A stretch of DNA of 64,000 bases from G963675935 sp963803125 (GCA_963803125.1 CAWDLR010000003.1:1984001-2048000); one strand, 5' to 3'. Counted from the first letter of the stretch, positions 18,163 to 31,437 are shown. The notes: generated by a model from the letters alone, not told the origin. Program-made: numbers and translations.

Positions 18163-21100
18163 CTAGGTCAACGCCCAATTCCTGGCGTCGCCGGCCGAGG
18201 AGAAGACCTGATCGACGGCGTCGGTGGAGGAAGCGGTGGGATTGTACGCGGATAGCGAGGAGAGCAACTGGGGATCGAAGAGCCGCCTCTCGCCCAAGGG
18301 GAGGGCGGGGTTCATCAGGTCGAGCGAATCGTCATGACCGAAGCCGAGCACGTGCGACATCTCGTGCATCACCGTGGTCAGCAGGTCGACGCGGTCGGCG
18401 GCGGCGCTTCCGGCGGGAGCGGCCAAGGCGTAGGGGCCGAGCGACGTGCTGAACTCGCTGTCGTCGGCCGGCGTCGGATCGACGAACCAGCCGTAGCCGG
18501 CGGCGTTGCGGCTAATGTAGATGGATGAGCCCTCGGCCTCGCCCAGCATGTTCTTGGGCAGATCGCCGATCTGGACCGACACGCCCGTCATGGCGGCGGC
18601 GACCTGGATGCCGGTGGCGGCCGTAAGCCGCCGCTCGGCCTCGACGATGATCGGCTGGAGTTGTGCGGCGGCTCAGCGGCGCGGCGGCGGCGGACGGAGC
18701 AGCGGACGCATCGACCATCAGGGCCGGGGCCGTGATCGTAATCGGCTGGGTCAGATGGGAGAACGTGGCCTTGCCATTCGACCAGATGTATCCGCCGATA
18801 TAGTATTGGCCCGCCGCGAGATCCGGGACAGTCCACTGGTAGTAGCGGTACTGGTTGTCGTCGCTGGCGGTCAGCGTCTTGCCGTTGACTTCGATGTACT
18901 TCTCGTTGCCGTTGACCGCGGTGTCCTTGTCGTAGAAGAGACTGACGGTGCTGTTGGCCGCGAAATTGTGGGCCATGAAGTAGATGTCAACCGTCTGGCC
19001 CGGCGTGAAGCTTCCCGACGTCGGCGCAGTGACGCGGAAGGTCGGCACCGGATCGACCAGCGTGATCGACTGGGTGAGGTGCGACCAGGTCGCCTTGCCG
19101 TTCGACCAGAGATAACCGCCGATGTAGTACGTTCCCGGCTTCATTCCGGTGGTGTCCCACGGGTAGTCGCCATAGCCCGCGGTATAAAGGTCGTTTGCAG
19201 CGACCTTATCAACCTCGAAATACTTTTCGTTGCCATTGATGATTTTGTCGCTGTCGTAGCAGAGGCTGACGGTGGCGTTGCTGGCCATGTTGCTGGCGGC
19301 CCAGGCGACGGTGACAGTCTGCCCGACGTTGTAGGTCCCCGAGGTGGGCGTCGTTAGCCGGAAGACGGGCGTGGGCACGACGATCGTGATCGGCGTGGCA
19401 ATGGCAGAGCGGATCGGCGTGCCGCCGGAGAACAGGTAACCGCCGATGTAGTACGTTCCGGGAGCCATTCCGCTGGTACCCCATTGGTAGGTCTGCACGC
19501 CGTTGGCGGCGATGACCTGATCGACCTCGATCCAGTGCTGCTTGCCGCTCACTGCCTTATCGTTGGCATAATTGATCGTGTCGTAACAGAGGCTGATTCT
19601 GGTGCCGGCGATGATGTTGGCGTCGGTCCAGGCGATCACCACGGTCTGCCCGACGTTGTCCGTCCCGGAGGTGGGGGCCAGCAGGCGGAAGCTGGGCTTG
19701 TTGACCAGATTGAACTGAACGCTGTTGTCCGTGCCGGTGGAGGCGGAATTGAGGGCGCCGAGGGCATCGTGGACCTTGCCGGCGGGGATCGAGACGATGA
19801 GCTTGCCCGTGCTGGCCATACCCCCGACCGCGACATCGTAGGTCGTGCCGCTGGTGTCGCTGGCGGTGACGCTGGCGACGAGATTGCCGAGGACGGTGCC
19901 GCCGAACGCCACGTCGAGTCCGCTGAAATCGACCACGGCCGTGGCAAAGACGACGGTGAAGTGAATCGTTGAACCGGTGGTGGGATCGGCTTGCGTGGAC
20001 GCCTGGTTGATGGTGACGGAAAACGGGATACCGTTGTAGGTTACTGTGTTGTCGGTGCTTGTGGAGGGGTTGTTGGGGTTGCCGACGGCATCGTGAGCGA
20101 CGTTCGAGGCCAGGCTGACGATGACCGTGCCGTTTCGCGTCATGCCGCTGACTGCGATGGTGTAGTTCTGGCCGGTGCTGTCGCTGGCAGTGACGGTGGC
20201 CGTCGTGGCGCCCGCGGTGCCGCTGATGGTGACGTCGCCTGTGGTGAAATCGCTGACTGCCTTGTTGAAGATGGCGGTAAAATCGATCGTCGAGGCGCTG
20301 GTCGGATCGATCTCATTACTGGGCTGGTTGACCGTGACTGTCAGGTCGGTGAGGTCGCTGGGATTGAAGGTGAGCAGTACGCCCTCGGCAACGTAGTTGC
20401 CGTGCGAGTCGCTCACTTGGTTCGGCTGCATCGTGAGCGTGTAGCGGACGAGGGCGGCAGGATCCCACGTCCCATCTGGCGAGTCGAAAGCGTACGTCGC
20501 CGTCACCGTCGAGCCATCAGTGCTCACCGTGTCGTCGAGGAACCTGGCATTCGCGCGGAAGTTATTGGCGTTGGTCACGAGAATGTCGTTGCCGTCGAGC
20601 GAAGAGACCGCGATCTGATCGCCGGGATTGCTGTAGGTCACGACAAAGGTGATGCTGGCGGGAGAATCGCTCCTCTTGACGTTGTCAAGCACGGCGGTTG
20701 CCGTCGGCGCCGCATCGACTGTAACCTGCACGGCGGACGAGCTGAAACTGGGAACGTCCGCCGTCTTGCTAAGAGGCGTGTAGCCGGAGGGATCGCTGGA
20801 ATTCTCGTCGACGGTCACCGTCTGGTTCTTCGCAATCTGGATCGCGGTAAACGTATGACCGCCATCCGTCAATGTCTTGGAAGCATCGGTCGTAACGGTG
20901 ACGGACGTGCCAGAGGCGGTCGCCTCTCCGATCACGTTGCCGTCGGCAAGGATCTCCACCAGATTGCCGTTGCTGACGCCGGAAACCGTGAACTGGAGGG
21001 AGTGATTCTCATTTGTCGTCAGCCCGGTGCCCCCATCCGAAGGCACAAACACCGGCTTGGCGGTGGCGCTGGGAACAACGGCGGCAAACGGATTGGCGGG

Positions 21101-22027
21101 ATTAGACGCGTCGTCGGGCTGGATGGTAACGACGAACGTCTGCGGCGTCGCCGAACCCGTTCCATCGCTGGCAATCACCGTGATCGTAACTGTGCCGCTG
21201 ACTCCCGCCGGCGCGCTGAGCTGCAACACGCCGTTCTGCGTGTCGGTGACGATCGAGGCCGACGTGATCGTCACCGGCGTTTGCAGATAGCCGACGCCGT
21301 TCGGGTCTTGCGTCGAATCCTCGTCCGGCATGGCCGCGATCGCCTGGTTCACGCTCGTTCCGGCGGTCTGAACGCCGAAGATCGTGTAGCTGAAATCGAG
21401 AAACCGGGCGGCCTGTTCGGTGACGAAAAACTCCGTGGAACTGGTGCTCGGGCTTGATGTGCGCGCCATGGCCAACATGCCCGGCGCGGTGAACTCGAGA
21501 TCGGGGTTGAATTCCTCGGCCATATTCGCCGGCTGCGGCGACTTGATGGCGCCGGTCGGCGGGTTGTTGCCGCCTTGGATGACAAACGGATTGCCGTCCT
21601 GGTCCATTCCGTTGCGGTAGATCTGAAGGCCGTCATAGAAACCCGATGCAACCAAATTCTCGATCGCAGTGGCAGTCGCCGGCGCGAGATTGTCGAGCAA
21701 CTGAAATTCCATCGGCTGGGAGAAGCCGTCGATGTTGAACACGACGCTCTTGTTGGTGGCAGGCATCACCACGGGAGTGACTTTGGAGTAATCCGTAGCC
21801 GTCACGGCGTAGTTGATCGTATTGCCGGGATCGCTGCCATTGAGCGGAACATAGATGGTGGTTCCCGCCGGCAGCGTCACGTCGGAAATTGCCGGCAACG
21901 TGATCGACAACAACTGCCGCGATTCCAATTCCTCGAAGATGCTCCGTCGATGTCGTCCGCGACGCGGACCAGAAGATTTAGAGTGCCAAGCAGTCTGTCC
22001 GAATCGGCCAAAACGAGACTTCGACAT
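18163..22027 (-). CDS. Giant surface protein: cyclophilin, Ig-like repeats, C-terminal metalloprotease; frameshifted near 18670
   Basis: About 1287 residues after removing one extra base. It begins MSKSRFGRFG and has the planctomycete N-terminal motif FEELESRQLLS. Next comes a cyclophilin-type prolyl isomerase domain (about residues 75-260: MEFQLLDNLAPATATAIENL, GMLAMARTSSPSTSSTEFFVT, LDFSYTIFG). Bacterial Ig-like domains follow, then three repeats of about 90 residues (PTSGTDNVGQTVVIAW, PTSGTYNVGQTVTVAW, PTSGSFTPGQTVDIYF), each ending TYYIGGY or QYYIGGY. The last 140 residues continue in another frame and hold a zinc-metalloprotease motif HEMSHVLGFGH. It is probably exported and cell-surface bound. 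The extra base is in the run at 18665-18673. Confidence 0.82.
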
Positions 22028-22540
22028 GGTCATTCTCAGGGGGAGCGGTGTGAAGAGTGGTGGACGCATGCTTCCGCATCGCGCGGGGCAATGTGGGGGC
22101 GGCAGTCCGGTCGCTGCCCTAGCGAAGCCGCCTGCAACATGCCCTCATTATGAACCGGCCCCACCAAATCAGCAAACGAATTCCAAGCCCGCCGCCGAAT
22201 TCCCCTTGTTTGAGCGTGCTTTGGAACAGTCGAGAGGGGGACCGGTCTTGCGGCGTTGAACGATCATGCGGGTTAGTCCGGGTTCATCACAGGCCCCGGC
22301 CGTGTGCCACTGCTTGCTCGGAAGCAGTGTACCAGTTCCAACCTCCCCCCAGGGCCGATCAGTTTTTCAATTTGGAGATTGTAGGAGGCGACTCCTGTCG
22401 CCGATTTGGGTGCCGCCCAGCCGAAATTGCCACAAATCGGCGACAGGAGTCGCCTCCCACAGCGAAAACCGATCGGCCCTGAACCTCCGTCCGGCACTGC
22501 TTGCACGCAAGCAGTGGCACACGCTCATGCAGGATGCGTG
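22028..22540. other. Gene-free region containing a nested palindrome
   Basis: 513 bases between the surface protein start and the AAA ATPase stop. It should contain the surface protein promoter near 22040-22290. The rest is occupied by the three-layer nested palindrome at 22302-22522. No coding potential was seen. Confidence 0.6.
22302..22522. repeat. Three-layer nested palindrome
   Basis: Three inverted pairs enclose one another. The outer arms are GTGTGCCACTGCTTGC (22302-22317) and its exact complement (22507-22522). The middle arms AGGGCCGATC-GTTTT lie at 22351-22366 and 22465-22480. The inner arms begin TAGGAGGCGACTCCTGTCG at 22382 and pair with 22433-22459. Several arms are also small palindromes on their own. 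The order suggests stepwise insertion of one palindromic element into another. Confidence 0.88.
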
Positions 22541-24028
<1,488 letters not shown>

Positions 24029-24143
24029 CGGAGAATCCCTCGTGGCCGAGTGCCGGCCGGGCAGGATTACCCGGTCGGCCCAACAACCATGATGTGCTCC
24101 CCAAGTCGATTTGTCCAGGGCGCGACAGGCAACTGCAAAGCCC

Positions 24144-24170
24144 TCGTTCCCACGCTCTGCGTGGGAACGA
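24144..24170. repeat. Family D palindrome, copy 2
   Basis: CTCGTTCCCACG...CGTGGGAACGAG hairpin, 9 bases upstream of a family C palindrome. The core bases match the copy at 11687-11711. Confidence 0.85.
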
Positions 24171-24178
24171 GGGTTGCT

Positions 24179-24251
24179 CGGTGGGGTAGACATTCCTGTC
24201 TGCCCTGCTCGTCGCATTCTGCGGGGCAGACAGGAATGTCTGCCCCACCGA
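24179..24251. repeat. Family C palindrome (GGTGGGGCAGACATTC...), copy 1
   Basis: Inverted repeat with arms of about 25 bases, GGTGGGG(T/C)AGACATTCCTG and CAGGAATGTCTGCCCCACC, around a GC-rich loop. It lies between the AAA ATPase start and the stop of the next surface protein gene. The 238-base gap 24029-24266 holds this repeat and the family D copy and no gene. Three further family C copies are inside reading frames. Confidence 0.9.
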
Positions 24252-24266
24252 GCTCAGCAATACGGG

Positions 24267-27200
24267 CTAGCAAATATCTCCGGCCTCGTTGATGCTGGTC
24301 AACACGTCGTTGGCCAGGCTTCGCAGAATCTGCTCGGCGGAACTGAACGAGCCGTTGCCGTCGAGGTCCCAGAGCACGCCCTTCTTCGTCTGGTCGTTCG
24401 TGCGTTGCATGAGCGCCAAGATCGAAAGGACGCTGTTGTTGGCGACGTTGAAGGCCTGTCCGGCAGAGCCGATATTGAATGTGGCCGCTCCGGTCCCAGA
24501 CGTGTTGACCACGAAGCCGTAGCTGACGGCCGCCGTTTCGGCCAGGTTCGAGTTGGTCACGTAGATCGCCAAGCCAACGGCCAGCGCCTGGGCGTCGATC
24601 TTCATGCCTTGGACATCGTAGAGTTGCTTGAAGAAGCTGGCGACTTGGGTGTTGGTCTTGCCGGCCAGATTGTGCGAGCCGGCATTGGCGCCGTACATGT
24701 TGGGGAACATCGTCGCCAGCCAATTGCCGAGCTGCGTGGCATTGCAGCCGCCGTTGAGCGACTTGATCAGGGCCTGCCCACGACAGTTGTTCCAGAAGCC
24801 GATCGTGGCGGTCTGGCCTTGGTGCAGCAGGGAGTTGGCGGCATACAACTCGGCAAAGTTATTGTTGATGCCCTGCACGCCCTGTTGCAGCTTGATATTG
24901 CTGAACTGATCGTTGCCGACCGTCCCGCCCTGAGTGCCGATGGAGTCGATGCCGTCGGCATAACCGGCCGGCTGCGTCTCGGTGATGGCGTAAGTGCCGG
25001 GGCGAAGGTTGCTGAAAACGTAAGAGCCGTCGTCGTCGGTCACGGCGGTCTGCGAGACGGAGTTGCTGAGGTCGTCGACGTAGACGTTGCCGGCGAGGCT
25101 TGCGGGCAGCAATTCGCCGAAGTTATTGTTTGTGCCGTTTTCGCCCCAGGTGAGGACGATATTGCTGATGACGTTGTCGCCCACCGTGCCGCCGTCCGAG
25201 CCGGCGGTGGTCTTGCCGTCGAGATAGGCCGAGCCGCCGCCGCCCTTGCAGCAGGTTTGCACGCCCTTCCAGAAATCGGCGAAGTACGACTTGAAGAACG
25301 CATCCACGGCGCAATCGGAGCTTTGCTTGGCGGTGGGATCGCAGCCGCGTTGCAGGGCGCTGCACAGCCCCTGGTCGTCCCAATCGAACGAGTCGGTGTT
25401 CCAGTTGTTGTCGTTCAATTGGGAGAAGATGTTGTTCAGTAGGCTGGAATTGGCCGCCGTGCTGCAACTGCGGACGCTGCCGTCGGGGTTGTCGATTTCG
25501 AAGTGTTGCACGCCGCCCTCGCACCACTGATACATGTAGGCCGAGCCGCAGCCACCGCCGCAAGACGTTGCGGTCGGTTGGACCTCGGTGACGCTGTACG
25601 TGCCGGGACGTAGGCCCGAGAAGATGTAGTAGCCGCTGGCGTCGGTGGTAGTTGTCACGCGGACCGACTGTCCAAGGTCGTTGGTGCCAGTAAGGATGAT
25701 CTTGACGCCCTTGATGCCCGCCTCGCCGGACTGCTTGATGCCGTCGTCGTTGGCGTTGACATAGACGTAGCCTGACTTGCTGGCCGGCGTTTGCGTGGCG
25801 CCGAAGTAGTAATCACCGTCGCTGGCGGTCACGGTTCCGGAGACGGTTTTCGTGGCATCGCTGCCGGTTGCGGTGCCGGTGTTCGAGTATTGGCCGGTCT
25901 TGGCCGTGCCCGTGGCGGTGTAAACCCAGACCTCACTGGTGTCCAACAATCCGTTGCCGTTCGTGTCGCCGCTCTGGTAGGCGGGATGGACAGAGGTGTC
26001 GCTGTCGGTGACGGTCACGTTGCTCAGCGGGACGTTGCCGCTGTTGGAGACGTCGTAAGTCCAGGTCACCGTGCTGCCGACAACGACTTGCGCACCGGGG
26101 GCGGAGTTGTTGTCGCTGCCGTTAGTGAGCTTGAGGATCTGGATCGCCGGCTGCACGCCGAAGTAGGAGTCGCCTTCGCTGGCCGTGACCGCGTCGGCCA
26201 CCGTGCCGGTGGCGTCCAGCGCGGTGACGCTGCCGACGTTGCTATACTCGCCGGCGACGGCCGTCCCTTTTGCGGTGTAGATCCAAGTCTCGCCCACGTC
26301 CAACACGCCGTTGCCGTCGTCGCCGCCGCTGTACACGGGGTTGACCGTAGTGTCGCTGTCGGCGACCGCCACATTCGTCAGGGCGACGTTGCCGCTATTC
26401 GTCACCTGGTAAGTCCAAGACACGCCGCTGCCGACGGGGAGCTTCGCATCGACATTGTCGGCGCCGTTGGTCAATTTGACGACCTGCACAGCCGGGGCAA
26501 CGCCGAAATAGGAGTCGCCTTCGCTGGCCGTGACGGCGTCGGCCACCGTGCCGGTGGCGTCCAGCGCGGTGACGGTTCCGACGTTGCTGTACTGTCCGGC
26601 GACGGCTTCTCCGACTGCCGCGAAGACCCAAGTCTCGCCCGGGTCGAGTGTGCCGTTGCCGTCGTCACCCGTCAGGTAGAAGGGACTGACGCCCGGATCG
26701 CTGTCGGCGACCAGCACGTTGTTCAGCGGCACGTTGCCGCTGTTGGTGACGTTATACGTCCAAGTGACCGTGTCGCCGACGCCAACGTTCGCATTGGCGT
26801 TGTCCAGGCCGTTGGTCAGCTTGACGATCTTGATTGCCGGGGCCACACCGAAGTAGCCGTCGCTGGCGCTGGCGGAGACGGGGGTGGAGTAATTGCCGAG
26901 CTGGGCGACGCCGCTGGCCGTGGCGGTGTTGGTGTAGACGCCGGCCACGGCAGTTCCGCTGGCGGTATACGTCCAGACCTCGCCCGGATCGAGAATGCCG
27001 ATGTCGCTATCGTCGCCCGACTGTAACACCGGAGTGACGCTCGGATCGCTGTCTACGAGCGTCACGCCGCTGACCGGCATAGTGCCGTGGTTGCTCAGCG
27101 TATAGGTCCAGGTCACGTCGCTTCCGACCGGCAGGTTGGGGTCGGTTGTGTCGTTGGTGGACTTCGTCAGTTCGATGTCAGCCAGCGCCGGTGTAGGAAC

Positions 27201-28487
27201 TCGTAGCCTGGCTGCGAAGGGGGACGATGACCGTCCCGGTAGAGTCGGTTGCGGTTGCCGTGACGGTAGCGGTGTTGGAACGATCGCCGGCCGCGGCGAT
27301 TCCGCTGCCGGTGTAGGTCCACACTTCGCCGATGTCCAGCATCCCGTTGCCGTTGGTGTCGCCGCTGGGGCCGGAGAGAAGGACGCCCTGGTTATCGACA
27401 AGGCTGACGTTTCCCAGCGGGGCGTTTCCCGTGTTACTGACTTGGTAGGTCCAAGTGACCGGGCCTCCGACGGGAACGACCAGGCCGCCGCTGCCGGGCA
27501 CTCCCGTCGGACTGGACTCGGCTCCCGTCAGGCGGATGCCGGGGGCCAGCGGCACTTCGCCGAAGTTGTTGTTCTGGCCGTTGACGCCGGCGGCCAGGAC
27601 GATGTTCGAGAAGACGTCGTTCCCCGTCGTGCCCGTGCCGGGAGTCCCTTGTGTGTCCTGGCCGTCAAGATAGCCGGCCGGCTGGGTTTCACTGATCGTG
27701 TACGTTCCGGAGAGCAGTTGGGGGAAGGAGTAAGCGCCGGCCAGATCGGTGACGTGCTGAGCGACACGGCGGCACCGGTGACGTCCGTTCCCGTCAAACT
27801 GACCGGGACGCCGGAGATGCCGACCTCACTGGGCTGCTTGATCCCGTCGTTGTTGGCGTCGTTGTAAGCGTAACCGGCCAGCGAGCTGCGCAAAGGGGCA
27901 ATCGCAACGAGGCCGCCCTTGCACGAGCCGGTGAAGTCAGTGGCAAAACTGCCGGTATACGTGGAGTTCTCCGACGTTGTCGACACTCCGATGTCCTGCC
28001 CGGCAAAGGAGGATGCCAGTGCGCCGCCCGTCGGAATGAAGCGAAAATCGAACGAATCCGTGCTCGTGCCCGAATCGTAAAAGCCGAACTGCGTGACTTC
28101 ACCGGTCAAGAGGATTCCTGAGTAGTTCACGCCGCCGACGGTGACGCTGCCGGTTACGGTCAGGTCGGGACCGGAGACGCCGCCAATCAGATTGCCCCGG
28201 TTGTCGACGTGGATGCTGATGGCGAAGTTGCGGGGCGCCGAAATCGGGATCGACGGCGATGTCTCCGTCATGTAGAGTTTTTGGGGGGGCGCGTCCAACT
28301 GGAAGCTCAGAAGCTGCGAATCGGCATGGTAACTGAGCGGACCGAGGGCGTCGTACGTGATCTGCGGGTAGCCGAGGCTGACGCCCTGGAGTGCGAGCGA
28401 CAGCAGCCTGCGGTCTTCGAGCGGCTCGATCGTCAGCCGACGATCGCGCGCAAACCGTTGCAGCGCAAAGGTGATCTCTGTGTCCAC
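24267..28487 (-). CDS. Giant surface protein with SdrD/Cna-B and DUF11 repeats; two frameshifts (near 27748 and 27185)
   Basis: About 1406 residues. The N-terminus has the motif LTIEPLEDRRLLS. The domains include SdrD B-like units (SLAGYAYNDANNDGIKQPSEVGISGVPVSLTG and GYVYVNANDDGIKQSGEAG), linked to ETQPAGY motifs. At least five DUF11-like repeats of about 95 residues contain VGSDVTWTYTLSNHG, VADSDPGVSP and DVGETWIYTA-type blocks. The C-terminus has an EF-hand-like DLDGNGSFSSAEQ. Three frames must be joined: one base is missing near 27748 and one is extra near 27185. It is a likely secreted adhesin or cell-envelope protein. Confidence 0.85.
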
Positions 28488-28576
28488 CGACGTTGGGTTT
28501 CGCGACGAAACATGATAATGTCTCCGTATCGATTCGATCTTGTGACGCAGTGATGACGCGAACGTCCGTGTGACAC

Positions 28577-29291
28577 TCAGCCGCGCCGCATCCGAGATCG
28601 GTGCGCCACGGAAAACAGCCAGCCGGCGATGATCGAGAGGAGCGCGACGGCGGCGGAGTTGGGCTCTGGGACGACGGCAGTGGCGAAGGTGTCCGCCGTG
28701 TTGAAGGCCCTGCCGTAGTCATACATGAAGGAGCTATCAAAGCTGCCGGTGAACGCGACGTCGCTCTTACTGGGGGCAGAGTATGAGTGCGAATAGTACA
28801 GAGCGACCGTGGTGCCGCCCGTGGCTCCGTAATCGCCCGCCAACGCGCCGCCCGTCACGTGGAAGGTAAAATCGAGAATTGCATCGTTCGAGCCCGCCGA
28901 GCCCGTCCCGATCAGCGCTCCCATACGATCGCCCGTCGCCGTTAAGAGCGTGCCGCTGGGGCCGCCGTCCTCGAAGGTCCCGTCGATCTCCAAACTCCCG
29001 GAGACAGTCATCGGCGTGGCTCCGGTCTTCGAACGTCACGGTCAGGTCGATCAAGAAGTAACCGTCGTCAATATCCGGGCCGGAGCCGTCGCCATAGTGG
29101 TCCGCCTCGCCGCTCACCTTTAGCTCGCCGCTGCTCGCATCGTAATCTGCCGTTATGCGGCCAGCGTTGATATCCGGCAGCAAATTGTGCGGCGGGTCGA
29201 TCAAGCTGCCATAGGCCGTCCCCGGCAGCATGGCGGCCACAACCAGTCCGACGATCACCGCGCAGCGACGACCATTCCTAGCAGAGCACAT
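28577..29291 (-). CDS. PEP-CTERM sorting-domain protein, frameshifted near 29020
   Basis: About 237 residues after removing one extra base. The start at 29291 (MCSARNGRRC) has a good ribosome binding site (GGAGG). A signal peptide (VIVGLVVAAMLPGTAYG) begins the protein. The C-terminus has the PEP-CTERM signal: VVPEPNSAAVALLSIIAGWLF then SVAHRSRMRRG, which exosortase recognises. The N-terminal part is read to FEDRS and the rest (MTVSGSLEIDGTFEDGG onward) is in another frame. No exosortase gene is in the window. Confidence 0.85.
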
Positions 29292-29585
29292 GCGTGTTTC
29301 CTCCCTGGAGATCTGAACGTCTGTTCTATCACGAAGCCGTGGACCGCTCCCGTCACGCTTGACGCAATATCCCATATCCCACCCGGGCGGCAGGCACTAC
29401 CGCAACCAAAACTGCCGGCATGGTAGTCTGGTGGGGTTGGGCAGAATAACGCTATTGTCCTGAGGAATCGACTCAGGATTGTCTATAACCTATGTGGGTG
29501 GTGTTATCTAGAATTTTGGGGGGCACGTTTTTGTGGGGCGATCGTTTATACTTCACCCCGCAGCCCCTTCTCCCGGAGCAAGTCG
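29292..29585. other. Divergent promoter region
   Basis: 294 bases between the PEP-CTERM gene (minus) and the S41 protease (plus). Small hairpin CCTGAG...CTCAGG near 29459-29477. AT-richer stretch ATCGTTTATACTTC at 29541-29554 could be a -10 region of the protease gene. No gene is evident. Confidence 0.4.
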
Positions 29586-30911
29586 ATGGTGCGAAGTCCA
29601 CGTCCCGTCCTAGTGCTGGCGATTCTCTTATTCGCTCTCCCGGCGATGGCCGCCGCCAAGCCGCCGCCGTCGAAGTCAAAAGATGCCGACTACGAGCAGC
29701 TCAAGCCGCTGGTCGACGCCATCGATCAGATCGAGCGGAACTACGCCGCCAAGGTCGATCGCCGCGACCTGGTCGATTCGGCAATCCGCGGGATGCTCAG
29801 CAAGCTCGACCCGTATTCGACCTACATCGCGCCGGCCGAGGCGCAGCAATTCCGGGCCCGACTGGTGGGGGAGTTCGACGGCATCGGCATTCAGATCGAC
29901 GCCGACGACGGCCAATTGACCGTGCTCAGCCCGATCTACGGCACCCCGGCCTACCGCGGCGGCGTGCTGGCCGGCGACCATATCCTCGAAATCGACGGCC
30001 GCAGCACCGACGGCATCGACCTCGACGAGGCCGCCAGGCGGCTTCACGGCGAGGAAGGCGCGCCGGTAACGCTCACGGTCGTGCATCCGGGCAAGCACGA
30101 AAAGACGAAAATCAAGCTCCTCCGCGAACGAATCCATCTCGAAACCGTGCTGGGTGACCGCCGCAAACCGGACGGCCACTGGCAGTTCATGCTCGATCCC
30201 AAACAGGGCATCGGCTGCGTCCGGCTGACCGCCTTCAGTGCCGAAACGGCCGTCGAGTTGCAGGCCGTGCTGGCCCAATTACAGAAGGAGAAGCTCCGCG
30301 GCCTGATCTTGGACCTCCGCTTCAATCCCGGCGGCCTGTTGAGTGCAGGCATCGAAGTGAGCGATCTGTTCGTCTCCGAAGGGCGAATCGTCAGCACCAA
30401 GGGCCGCAAGAGCCCCGAACACGTTTGGGATGCCCACAAGGAGGGCACATTCAGCGGCTTTCCGATGGCGGTGTTGGTCAACCGTTTCAGCGCCAGCTCG
30501 GCCGAGGTCGTGGCCGCTTGCCTGCAAGATCACAAGCGGGCGGTCATTATCGGTGAGCGGACCTGGGGCAAAGGGAGCGTGCAGACGCTGATCGACCTGG
30601 AGGGTGGCGGCGTCCTGAAACTCACCACCGCCAGCTACTGCCGCCCCAGCGGCAAGAATATCCACCGCTTTCCCGACGCCAAAGAGACCGACCAATGGGG
30701 CGTCATGCCCGACAAGGGCTTCAAGATCGAGTTGGGCGACGACGAGATGATCCGCCTGATCCAGGATCGCCGCCAACGCGATATTCTTCAATCACCAGTC
30801 AAGGACGGCGAGAAGAAGGCCGACGGCAAGGAGAAATCGCCGCCGGTGGTGGATCGCCAGTTGCAGGCCGCAGTGAAGCATCTTGCCGCCGAGTTGCAGA
30901 AGAAGCCGTAG
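29586..30911 (+). CDS. Carboxy-terminal processing protease, S41 family
   Basis: A 441-residue periplasmic tail-specific serine protease. A signal peptide (VLVLAILLFALPAMAAA) is followed by the N-terminal helical segment (DYEQLKPLVDAIDQIERNY, GMLSKLDPYSTYI). A PDZ domain spans about residues 90-165 (GEFDGIGIQIDADDGQ, PAYRGGVLAGDHILEIDG). The catalytic domain has the Ser in SASSAEVVAA near residue 303 and the general-base Lys in TWGKGSVQT near residue 328. It degrades or trims exported proteins. It is followed by the mobile-element region and stands alone. Confidence 0.95.
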   Translation: MVRSPRPVLVLAILLFALPAMAAAKPPPSKSKDADYEQLKPLVDAIDQIERNYAAKVDRRDLVDSAIRGMLSKLDPYSTYIAPAEAQQFRARLVGEFDGIGIQIDADDGQLTVLSPIYGTPAYRGGVLAGDHILEIDGRSTDGIDLDEAARRLHGEEGAPVTLTVVHPGKHEKTKIKLLRERIHLETVLGDRRKPDGHWQFMLDPKQGIGCVRLTAFSAETAVELQAVLAQLQKEKLRGLILDLRFNPGGLLSAGIEVSDLFVSEGRIVSTKGRKSPEHVWDAHKEGTFSGFPMAVLVNRFSASSAEVVAACLQDHKRAVIIGERTWGKGSVQTLIDLEGGGVLKLTTASYCRPSGKNIHRFPDAKETDQWGVMPDKGFKIELGDDEMIRLIQDRRQRDILQSPVKDGEKKADGKEKSPPVVDRQLQAAVKHLAAELQKKP

Positions 30912-31437
30912 GGTTCTGTCAAACGGGTAGCACCGGTTCTTGAACCGGTGCGGCATCGCCGAAAGAACGGGTGGCACCTCCCTGAAAGAGCCTTTCGTGT
31001 CAAGGGCCTCCCGGCTGGTTTTTTGACACACGTTCTCCGCAAGAGCCTTTTTAGGGCCTTTTCTGCGATGTTTTTTGGTTTTGCTTTTGGATTGCGGATT
31101 TCATGTGATGGGGCTCACGGTCTTCCTTTTCGAGGTTGTCGAGCCGTTCTTTTCGCTCGCGGCTGCACCCCAACACATCCCTTCGTGAATCCATCCGCCA
31201 TTACGGCGGCCGGCCAGGTCGGAACCTGACACCGAGTATTCTGCTGCGACCGTCTCGCACTGCATGGCCGTCTCAATCAGGTTCACGCTCGGTTTTTCGC
31301 CGAGTCCAGGTGCTACCTCAAACTGACCTTGCAGGCGAGGGCTTCTTCTTCCTGTGAAGAAGAGCCGATGCAACCACCTCCTCGCTTTCCGCATTCCGTC
31401 TTTTCATCTCCGCGCTTTTCCTGGCCCCGCCGCCGTT
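30912..31437. other. Noncoding flank downstream of the IS110 transposase
   Basis: 526 bases without a convincing gene. It starts with a CACCGGTTC/GAACCGGTG palindrome at 30931-30950, then T-rich runs near 31020-31100. In IS110/IS1111 elements a structured noncoding RNA (bridge RNA) is transcribed from an end of the element. Here only this downstream side is long enough to hold one. I could not identify the RNA or the element end by eye. Confidence 0.5.
30931..30950. repeat. GGTTC(T/A)(T/A)GAACC palindrome, copy 1
   Basis: Perfect 20-base palindrome followed by GCGGCATCGCCG. Related copies lie at 32766-32793, 32850-32905 and 34138-34193. They bracket the IS110 element and the RAYT genes. Confidence 0.75.

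Noticed and set aside
19991..21457. Long open frame (488 codons) opposite the first surface protein
   Set aside because: Shadow of repeats in the real gene; no motif or start signal.
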